DNA of 11,202 bases from Neorhizobium sp. UBA7851 (GTDB lineage Bacteria > Pseudomonadota > Alphaproteobacteria > Rhizobiales > Rhizobiaceae), in the NCBI GenBank assembly GCA_002500765.1, contig DLSX01000217.1, positions 1 to 11,202 of the forward strand, read 5' to 3'. Shown here in pieces: positions 6,103-11,202 of the stretch. The translations under genes were made by a program, and so were the position numbers. The notes under the pieces were generated by a model. The model searched no databases, was not told the origin of the DNA, and was given only the letters and a program-made list of their open reading frames with translations. Numbering within the stretch: the first letter of the stretch is position 1; every line of letters starts with the position of its first letter.

Positions 6103-6495
6103 ATGCTGTACGCCATCCTGTGTTATGCCCATGAGGAAACCGTCTTTGCCTGGTCGAAGGAAGAAGAGGCTTCCGTCATGGATAGGCTTCATGCGGTTCA
6201 GGAGCCGTTGGCGAAGGCCGGCAAGCTTGGCCCGGTCGGGCGGTTGATGCCGACGACGGCGGCGACGACGGTCAGGAAGGGCAAGGACGAGGCGCTGGTG
6301 CTCGACGGGCCGTTTGCCGAGACCAAGGAAGTGCTGCTCGGCTTCTATACTGCGGAATTCAACAGTCTCGACGAGGCGGTGGCGTTTTCGAAGGAGCTGT
6401 CGGCGGTCAATCCCGGCTCGAGTTCCTATGAGATCCGGCCCTTTTACGTTTTCCATCCGGGTGAAATCAAAGCGGCGGAAGGCGGGTCGTCATGA
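6103..6495 (+). CDS. YciI/DGPF-family protein linked to an ECF sigma factor
   Basis: The ATG at 6103 follows AAGGAGAG by four bases and gives a 130-residue protein; the frame can be extended to 6052, but without a ribosome site. It has the YCII-related fold: MLYAILCYAHEE opens the first strand, a helix runs through SVMDRLHAVQEPLAKAG, and the signature DGPFAETKEVLLGFY is at residues 68-82. A second helix (SLDEAVAFSKEL) and a final RPFYVF strand complete it. DGPF proteins are small dimeric proteins of unknown function that accompany ECF42 sigma factor genes in many bacteria and probably belong to their regulon. The stop codon overlaps the sigma gene start as ATGA (6492-6495), so the two are translationally coupled. 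Family and pairing are well supported; the biochemical role is not known. Confidence 0.92.
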   Translation: MLYAILCYAHEETVFAWSKEEEASVMDRLHAVQEPLAKAGKLGPVGRLMPTTAATTVRKGKDEALVLDGPFAETKEVLLGFYTAEFNSLDEAVAFSKELSAVNPGSSSYEIRPFYVFHPGEIKAAEGGSS

Positions 6496-7775
6496 CGGAT
6501 CTCGGCTATATCGAACTGGCCCTGACGGCGGCGCGGCCGCAGGCGCTCGGCGCTCTCCTGCGCTATTTCCGCGATCTCGACATGGCGGAGGAAGCGTTTC
6601 AGGAAGCCTGCCTGCGGGCCATCCGCACATGGCCGGACAAGGGGCCGCCACGCGATCCTGCCGCATGGCTGATCTTCGTCGGCCGCAACAGCGGCGTCGA
6701 CCAGATCCGCAAGCGAGCGAAAAACGAGCCGTTGCCGGAAGAGGCCGCCTTTTCCGATCTTTCCGATGCGGAGGAGGACATTGCCGACCGACTGGACAAT
6801 GCGCATTACCGCGACGACATCCTGCGGCTGATGTTCATCTGCTGTCATCCCGACCTGCCGAATACGCAGCAGATCGCGCTGGCGCTGAGGATCGTCTCGG
6901 GGCTGACCGTGCAGCAGATCGCCCGTGCCTTTCTCGTTTCGGACAGCGCCATGGAACAGCGTATCACGCGCGCCAAGGGCCGCGTCGCCAAGGCGGGCGT
7001 CGCCTTCGAGACGCCGGACGTTCACGAGCGGGCGGAACGGCTGAAAACGGTCGCGGCGATGATCTATCTCGTCTTCAACGAAGGTTATTCGTCTGGCCTC
7101 ACCAATCCGGACAGCGCCGCATTCTGCGGCGAGGCGATAAGGCTGTCGCGGCTGCTGCTGCGGATATTTCCGTCCGAACCGGAAATCATGGGGCTCACCG
7201 CGCTGATGCTGCTGCAGCATTCCCGCGCCGGGACACGGTTCGACGAAGCAGGCCAGATCGTGCTTCTGGAGGATCAGGACCGCAGTCGATGGGATCGCCG
7301 CCTGATTACGGAAGCGCTCGCCATGCTCGACAAGGCGATCCGCCACCGGCAGCCCGGCCCCTATCAGGTGCAGGCGGCGATCTCGGCGCTGCATGCGCGT
7401 GCCGGAAAACCGGAGGATACCGACTGGGGCGAGATCACGCTGCTTTATGAACTTCTCGAAAAACTTGCACCGTCACCGGTCGTAACGCTCAACAAGGCGG
7501 TGGCGGTGTCGAAACTCAATAACGCGGAGGCGGCGCTCGACGTCATCGAACCGCTGGCGGAAAAGCTCGACGGCTATTTCTATTTTCACGGCGTGCGCGG
7601 CGGATTGCTGATGCAGGCCGGAAGGAGCGGGGAGGCGAGGATCGCCTTCGACCGGGCGATCGCACTCGCCAATTCACCGGCCGAATGCGCCCATATCCGT
7701 CAGCAGTTGGATAGGCTGGGCAGCCATGCGGAGATCACCGCTTCGGCGGACGCAGCGTCATCGAGACGGAGATGA
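6492..7775 (+). CDS. ECF42-like RNA polymerase sigma factor with long C-terminal extension
   Basis: This 427-residue protein is about twice the length of a minimal ECF sigma factor. Region sigma-2 spans about 8-76 (YFRDLDMAEEAFQEACLRAIRTWP, then AAWLIFVGRNSGVDQIRK). Region sigma-4 spans about 108-168, with a helix-turn-helix in LTVQQIARAFLVSDSAMEQRITRAK. Residues about 180-427 form a helical extension (DUF6596 and TPR-like), with the typical VAAMIYLVFNEGYSSG motif at 187-202. In this group the extension takes part in control and no membrane anti-sigma factor is encoded; none is seen nearby. The overlapping DGPF gene upstream is the usual partner. The likely targets are its own operon and other DGPF genes. 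The activating signal is unknown. Its 3' end overlaps the convergent DUF1905 gene by 41 bp. Sigma identity is very secure; group assignment rests on the extension and context. Confidence 0.93.
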   Translation: MTDLGYIELALTAARPQALGALLRYFRDLDMAEEAFQEACLRAIRTWPDKGPPRDPAAWLIFVGRNSGVDQIRKRAKNEPLPEEAAFSDLSDAEEDIADRLDNAHYRDDILRLMFICCHPDLPNTQQIALALRIVSGLTVQQIARAFLVSDSAMEQRITRAKGRVAKAGVAFETPDVHERAERLKTVAAMIYLVFNEGYSSGLTNPDSAAFCGEAIRLSRLLLRIFPSEPEIMGLTALMLLQHSRAGTRFDEAGQIVLLEDQDRSRWDRRLITEALAMLDKAIRHRQPGPYQVQAAISALHARAGKPEDTDWGEITLLYELLEKLAPSPVVTLNKAVAVSKLNNAEAALDVIEPLAEKLDGYFYFHGVRGGLLMQAGRSGEARIAFDRAIALANSPAECAHIRQQLDRLGSHAEITASADAASSRRR

Positions 7776-8034
7776 CATCTCCGGCGGTAATCCCGGTTTT
7801 CTTGCGCACGGCATCCTTCAGGGGCAGGAAATAGGTTCCATCCTTGGCGAAGAGCGCGGTATAGAATTCGGTGCCGTCAATTGTCACGTCCACCGGGATC
7901 ATGCCCCAGCCGTAACTGAGCAGCTTTGACAGACGGGTGATTTCATCGGCTTCATTCTTCGGCAACGGGGCAAAGAAGAAGGGGGCGGGGCCGCGCCAGT
8001 GAATGACCTCGGCTTCGAAATGGATCGCATTCAT
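7735..8034 (-). CDS. DUF1905 domain-containing protein
   Basis: The ATG at 8034 has GGAAGG six bases upstream and gives 99 residues; a longer frame reaching 8355 runs through the mqo terminator and into mqo on the same strand and was discarded. The sequence runs IHFEAEVIHWRGPAPFFFAPLP, then a helix (ADEITRLSKLLS), GWGMIPVDVTIDGTEFYTALF, and LPLKDAVRKKTGITAGDVISVSMTL. This strand order and the final 'AGD-x-V-x-V' segment fit the DUF1905 family, small beta-barrel-like proteins of unknown function that also occur fused to YdeI/OmpD-associated domains. It is separated from mqo by a terminator, so it needs its own promoter, which I could not define in the 53 bp available. Its 3' end overlaps the convergent sigma gene, so antisense interference is possible. 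Confidence 0.85.
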   Translation of the reverse strand: MNAIHFEAEVIHWRGPAPFFFAPLPKNEADEITRLSKLLSYGWGMIPVDVTIDGTEFYTALFAKDGTYFLPLKDAVRKKTGITAGDVISVSMTLRPPKR

Positions 8035-8087
8035 GGGCAGCCTTCCGTCGGTCGATCTCAGGCAGTGAAAGGTAACGCTGCCGATCC

Positions 8088-8121
8088 GGAAAGCAAAACG
8101 GCCCCGCGTGAGCGGAGCCGT
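8088..8121 (-). terminator. Rho-independent terminator of the malate:quinone oxidoreductase gene
   Basis: On the minus strand, ACGGCTCCGC (8121-8112) and GCGGGGCCGT (8107-8098) form a ten-pair stem with one G-U pair around a four-base loop. TTTTGCTTT follows directly. It begins 26 bp after the TAA of the oxidoreductase gene. Stem, small loop and T-tract make this a strong call. Confidence 0.85.
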
Positions 8122-8147
8122 ATCGTGTGTCTCAAATATACGCCAGC

Positions 8148-9869
8148 TTAGAGCGCGATGTCGGAGGTTTTCTTGACCTCGCCGGCCGGAGCCACCGCGG
8201 CCGGCTGGCCGTAGGCTGCCGGGTCGATTGCCGGAGCCTTGATGGCGAGCTGCAGGCGCTCTTCGGTCGCTGTCCATTCGCGGACCAGCATGTCCGGGTT
8301 CTCGTTGAGCTTCTTGCCGTAGCTCGGAACGATCGTGTGGATCTTGTCCTGCCATTCCTGGGTCTTGAGCTTTTCGGCAAAGACCTTCTTCAGGACGTCG
8401 AGCATGATCGGGGCGGCGGTCGATGCACCCGGCGATGCGCCCAGAAGCGCTGCAATCGTGCCGTCTTCGGCGGCGACGATTTCCGTGCCGAGCTTCAGCA
8501 CGCCGCCCTTTTCCGCATCCTTCTTGATGATCTGGACGCGCTGGCCGGCCTGCCAGAAGCGCCAGTCTTCAGCCTTGGCGTTCGGGAAATACTTGCGCAG
8601 TTCGGCCAGACGGTCTTCGTCGGACATCATCAGCTGGCCGGCGAGATATTGGACCAGCGCGAACTCGTCGGTGCCGACCTTGGCCATCGGCCAGATGTTG
8701 TCGAGCGTGATCGTCGAGGGCAGGTCGAAGAGCGAACCGTCCTTGAGGAATTTCGTCGAGAAGGTGGCGAAAGGTCCGAACAGGATGTGGCGCTTGCCGT
8801 CGAAGACGCGGGTGTCGAGATGCGGAACCGACATCGGCGGAGCACCGGTTTCCGCCTGGCCGTAGGCCTTGGCGAGGTGCTGGTTGACGATATCCGGATT
8901 GTCGCAGACGAGGAAGGAACCACCGACCGGGAAGCCTGCGTAATCGTCGCCTTCCGGAATGCCGGACATCTGCAGCAGCGGCAGCGCGCCGCCGCCTGCG
9001 CCGAGGAAGACGAACTTCGCCTTGATCGAACCCGCCGAACCGCTCTTGGTATCGTCGAAGGAGACGGTCCAGGTGCCGTCCTCATTCTTCTCGATCGCGG
9101 TAACTTCCGAGTTGGTGTGCAGCTTGAATGTGTCGCGGCTCTTCAGCGAGGCGACATATTGGGTGGTGATCTGGCCGAAGTTGACGTCGGTGCCGAGCGG
9201 GCTCCAGGTGGCGGCGAGCTTCTGGGCCGGATCGCGGCCTTCGATCATCAGCGGAACCCATTTGGCGATCTCGGCCTGATCGGTAGAGAACTGCATGCCG
9301 GCGAATAGCGGGCTTGCCTTCAGCGCTTCGAATCGCTTGCCGAGGAATTCGATATTCTCATCGCCCCAGACGAAGCTCATGTGCGGGGTGGAGTTGATGA
9401 AGGAGCGCGGTTCCTTCAGGACGCCCGTGTCGATCTGGTGGGCGAGGAACTGGCGGGTGATCTGGAACTGCTCGTTGATGCCGACGGCGCGGGCGATCTG
9501 CACGTTGCCGTTCGCGTCTTCCGGCGTGTAGTTCAGTTCGGCAAGTGCCGAGTGGCCGGTGCCGGCATTGTTCCAGCCGTTGGAGCTTTCCATCGCCACG
9601 TCGTCCAGACGCTCGATCATCTGGATTTTCCAGGTCGGCTCAAGCTCGGAGAGCAGAACGCCGAGCGTGGCGCTCATGATGCCGCCGCCGACGAGAAGGA
9701 CGTCGACCGTATCGCCGGTGCTGCTCTGGGCCCAGGCCGGAAGTGCGGTGGTGCTGACGATGGCCGCACCGCCGGCCGCGGAGCCGAGAAGCTGGCGGCG
9801 GCTCAGGTTGAGACCGCTTGAAGAGGCTTTGGATGGGGTGTTCTTGCTGGAAGGCAACGGGAACCTCAA
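8148..9869 (-). CDS. mqo: Malate:quinone oxidoreductase with N-terminal Tat signal
   Basis: This FAD enzyme oxidises malate to oxaloacetate and passes electrons to quinone, bypassing NAD-malate dehydrogenase. Its 573 residues include the dinucleotide-binding VDVLLVGGGIMSATLG (about 55-70), the MQO hallmark ESSNGWNNAGTGHSALAELNYTP (94-116), an FVFLGAGGGALPLLQMSGIPE segment, and GASPGASTAAPIMLDVL near the C-terminus. Unlike the classical E. coli enzyme, it starts with a 47-residue leader carrying SRRQLLG (R24-R25), a hydrophobic stretch and an AWA-Q cleavage site, a credible twin-arginine signal. This suggests the folded flavoprotein acts on the periplasmic side or is anchored by the leader. 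The start is taken as TTG at 9869: no ATG is available and GGGAGGAG lies about 11 bases upstream; a TTG at 9857 is the alternative. The family is certain; export is inference. Confidence 0.93.
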   Translation of the reverse strand: MRFPLPSSKNTPSKASSSGLNLSRRQLLGSAAGGAAIVSTTALPAWAQSSTGDTVDVLLVGGGIMSATLGVLLSELEPTWKIQMIERLDDVAMESSNGWNNAGTGHSALAELNYTPEDANGNVQIARAVGINEQFQITRQFLAHQIDTGVLKEPRSFINSTPHMSFVWGDENIEFLGKRFEALKASPLFAGMQFSTDQAEIAKWVPLMIEGRDPAQKLAATWSPLGTDVNFGQITTQYVASLKSRDTFKLHTNSEVTAIEKNEDGTWTVSFDDTKSGSAGSIKAKFVFLGAGGGALPLLQMSGIPEGDDYAGFPVGGSFLVCDNPDIVNQHLAKAYGQAETGAPPMSVPHLDTRVFDGKRHILFGPFATFSTKFLKDGSLFDLPSTITLDNIWPMAKVGTDEFALVQYLAGQLMMSDEDRLAELRKYFPNAKAEDWRFWQAGQRVQIIKKDAEKGGVLKLGTEIVAAEDGTIAALLGASPGASTAAPIMLDVLKKVFAEKLKTQEWQDKIHTIVPSYGKKLNENPDMLVREWTATEERLQLAIKAPAIDPAAYGQPAAVAPAGEVKKTSDIAL

Positions 9870-9895
9870 AATGTTTGTTGCTCCTCCCAGCGCGG

Positions 9896-9924
9896 TGAAT
9901 AAGGGAAATATGTTTTAGCGACAA
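9896..9924 (-). promoter_or_regulatory. Candidate sigma-70 promoter of mqo
   Basis: TTGTCG (9924-9919) and TATTCA (9901-9896) on the minus strand have a 17-base spacer. The predicted start at about 9889 leaves a short leader of about 20 bases with the GGGAGGAG ribosome site. Prediction from sequence only. Confidence 0.45.
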
Positions 9925-9988
9925 GTGGGTGATGCGGCATTTTGTCAGGATGGCGCCATGTCGCAGTAAAAAGATGATGAAAATGGTC

Positions 9989-10017
9989 TTGTTTCGATTC
10001 CGGCTCGTGGATATAGC
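9989..10017 (+). promoter_or_regulatory. Candidate sigma-70 promoter of the ABC importer operon
   Basis: TTGTTT (9989-9994) and TATAGC (10012-10017) are separated by 17 bases. Transcription would start near 10024, about 36 bases before the GTG at 10060. No RirA (TGA-N9-TCA) or Irr-type iron box was found nearby, so iron control is not shown by the sequence. Confidence 0.45.
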
Positions 10018-10059
10018 GCGGTGGCGCATTGTCGCGCCAATAAATCAGGAAACACCTTC

Positions 10060-11085
10060 GTGACTGTATCCAAGTCCATTCTGGCCGTGTCCGGCCTTTG
10101 CGCGGCCCTGGGCCTTTTTGCTGCAAATTCCGCCAACGCTGCCACTCAGTATCCGCTCACAATCGACAATTGCGGTGCATCGGTCACCTTCCAAAAGGCG
10201 CCGGAACGGGCAATCGGACTTGGCCAGAACAGCGCGGAAATCCTGCTTCTGCTCGGCCTCGAGGACAAGATGGTCGGCACGGCATTCTGGCCGAGCAAGG
10301 TCCTGCCGCAGCTCGAAGCCGCCAATGCGAAGGTGAAGCTGCTGACGGTCGAGTTCCCGACCTTCGAGAGCATTCTGGCGCAGAACCCGGATTTCGTCGC
10401 CGCTGCCCTGCCGAGCCTGATCGGCCCGACCAGCAAGGTCGCCAAGCGCGAGGATTTCGACAAGGTTGGCGTGCCTTCCTACATCTCGCCCAGCACCTGC
10501 CTCTCCACCGAAAAGGTGAAGAACGAATATGGCAGCCGTGAGCAGCTGTGGAACATGGATCTTCTCTACAAGGAGATTTCCGAGCTTGCGCAGATCTTCG
10601 ACGTGACCGACCGCGGCGATGCATTGATCGCCGATTTCAAGGCACGTGAGGCGGCTTTGCGTGCCAGCGTTTCCAAGGATGGCAAGAAGCTTTCCTACGT
10701 CTTCTGGTTCTCCAGCCCGTCGCCGACCGCTGACGCCTATCTCGGCGGCCAGAATGGCGCGTCCGGTTTCATCGCCGATGTGCTCGGCGGAGAAAGCGCG
10801 ATCAAGACCGAAGCCGAATGGCCGACGCTCGGCTGGGAAAGCATCATTGCGACCAATCCAGACGTCATCGTCGTTGCCAATCTCGACCGTAACCGTTGGG
10901 AACTCGACAAGCCGGAAGCCAAGATCAAGTTCCTGACCACCGATCCGGCGGTCAGCCAGATCCCGGCCGTCAAGAACAAGGCGCTTGTCGTCATGGACGG
11001 CCAGGCGATGAACCCGACCATCCGCACCATCTATGGTGCCGAACAGGTGGGCGAGCAGCTCAAGGCGCTTGGTCTTTTGAAGTGA
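10060..11085 (+). CDS. Periplasmic substrate-binding protein of a ferric-chelate/cobalamin-type ABC importer
   Basis: The GTG at 10060 is preferred: AGGA lies nine bases upstream and it opens a clean signal peptide (MTVSKSILAVSGLCAALGLF..ANA, cleavage near residue 27). The frame could begin at GTG 10021, but that adds a polar stretch before the signal. The 341-residue product shows the class III binding-protein plan: an N-lobe with APERAIGLGQNSAEILLLLGLEDKMVGTAFW and VEFPTFESILAQNPDFV, a connecting helix (LLYKEISELAQIFDVTDRGDALIADFKAREAAL), and a C-lobe with GWESIIATNPDVIVVANLD and IYGAEQVGEQLKALGLLK. This is the Peripla_BP_2 family, which binds ferric siderophores, haem or cobalamin; the ligand is not predictable here. 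It overlaps the permease gene by GTGA (11082-11085) and is divergent from mqo. Confidence 0.88.
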   Translation: MTVSKSILAVSGLCAALGLFAANSANAATQYPLTIDNCGASVTFQKAPERAIGLGQNSAEILLLLGLEDKMVGTAFWPSKVLPQLEAANAKVKLLTVEFPTFESILAQNPDFVAAALPSLIGPTSKVAKREDFDKVGVPSYISPSTCLSTEKVKNEYGSREQLWNMDLLYKEISELAQIFDVTDRGDALIADFKAREAALRASVSKDGKKLSYVFWFSSPSPTADAYLGGQNGASGFIADVLGGESAIKTEAEWPTLGWESIIATNPDVIVVANLDRNRWELDKPEAKIKFLTTDPAVSQIPAVKNKALVVMDGQAMNPTIRTIYGAEQVGEQLKALGLLK

Positions 11086-11202
11086 GCGAAGATCGCCGTT
11101 CCATAAAGTCTCAGGGCCAGCAGTTTGCCGTGTTCACGGCACTTCTGTTGATCTCGCTTGCGGCCATCGCGCTTGTCGTCGGTGTCAGCGTCGGGATAGG
11201 CG
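11082..11202 (+). CDS. FecCD-like ABC transporter permease (5' end only)
   Basis: A GTG at 11082 overlaps the TGA of the binding-protein gene (GTGA) and opens a frame that stays open to the window edge. The 40 visible residues begin MSEDRRSIKSQGQQ, followed by a hydrophobic helix (FAVFTALLLISLAAIALVVGVSVGIG), the usual first membrane span of FecCD/BtuC-type permeases. Position after a Peripla_BP_2 binding protein supports this. The ATPase gene would be expected beyond the window. The call rests mainly on context and on the first transmembrane segment. Confidence 0.75.
   Translation, partial: MSEDRRSIKSQGQQFAVFTALLLISLAAIALVVGVSVGIG

Noticed and set aside
6444..7394. A 316-codon minus-strand frame opposite the sigma gene
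   Set aside because: An antisense shadow in GC-rich DNA, with no ribosome site or family resemblance.
6314..7450. A 378-codon plus-strand frame overlapping the DGPF and sigma genes
   Set aside because: Arg/Ala/Pro-rich composition without domains; the overlapping frame encodes a complete, recognisable sigma factor.
8127..9308. A 393-codon open frame on the plus strand opposite mqo
   Set aside because: It is a codon-bias shadow of mqo: rich in Arg, Gly, Asp and Val with no known motif, and the opposite strand encodes a clear full-length enzyme.
9930..9947. TGA-N12-TCA near the importer promoter, considered as a RirA iron box
   Set aside because: The spacing is 12 rather than the expected 9 bases.

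Overview
The window looks like chromosomal DNA of an alphaproteobacterium of the Rhizobiales, most likely Rhizobiaceae (Rhizobium/Agrobacterium-like). Four things point there: the GC-rich coding bias, a RIME-type palindromic intergenic element, IalB-like and small SH3 exported proteins, and a separate TadG/TadE-type operon. This assignment rests on recognising families, not on a database search. No tRNA, rRNA, CRISPR array, insertion sequence or phage gene is visible.

Layout. (1) 3-437 (+) is the 3' end of a D-Ala-D-Ala carboxypeptidase-like gene ending in a SPOR domain. (2) 450-1581 (-) holds two small exported-protein genes, one IalB-like and one with bacterial SH3 repeats. Upstream of them is an intergenic region rich in inverted repeats. 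(3) 1827-4203 (-) is a tightly coupled three-gene operon: a vWA-domain TadG-like protein followed by two TadE/TadF-like pseudopilins. An AT-rich leader with a 12-bp direct repeat precedes it. (4) 4349-5611 (-) carries a Nu-class-like glutathione S-transferase and a GFA/CENP-V-type gene broken by one extra G. (5) 5612-6102 holds a RIME-like palindromic element, a 56-codon ORF whose stop codon lies inside that element, and a good candidate ECF promoter. (6) 6103-7775 (+) is a DGPF/YciI protein overlapping an ECF42-like sigma factor with a long C-terminal extension. (7) 7735-8034 (-) encodes a DUF1905 protein whose 3' end overlaps the sigma gene by 41 bp. (8) 8148-9869 (-) encodes a malate:quinone oxidoreductase with an N-terminal Tat signal, followed by a clear intrinsic terminator. 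(9) 10060-11202 (+) starts a ferric-chelate-type ABC importer: a substrate-binding protein overlapping a FecCD-like permease that runs off the window.

How the genes work together. The DGPF/sigma pair should be one self-regulating unit: a TGTCGG-N17-CGTC promoter sits just upstream and the two genes overlap by four bases. The Tad genes would supply minor pilins and a surface adhesin-like component to a Flp pilus machine encoded elsewhere. The binding protein and permease form an uptake operon transcribed divergently from mqo. Most of the window is ordinary housekeeping and accessory content, and I do not see a convincing new defence or mobile system. The items most worth a second look are the exported-type MQO, the ECF42 unit with its promoter, the pseudopilin operon with its repeat-bearing leader, the frameshifted GFA gene, and the small ORF that ends in a RIME element.
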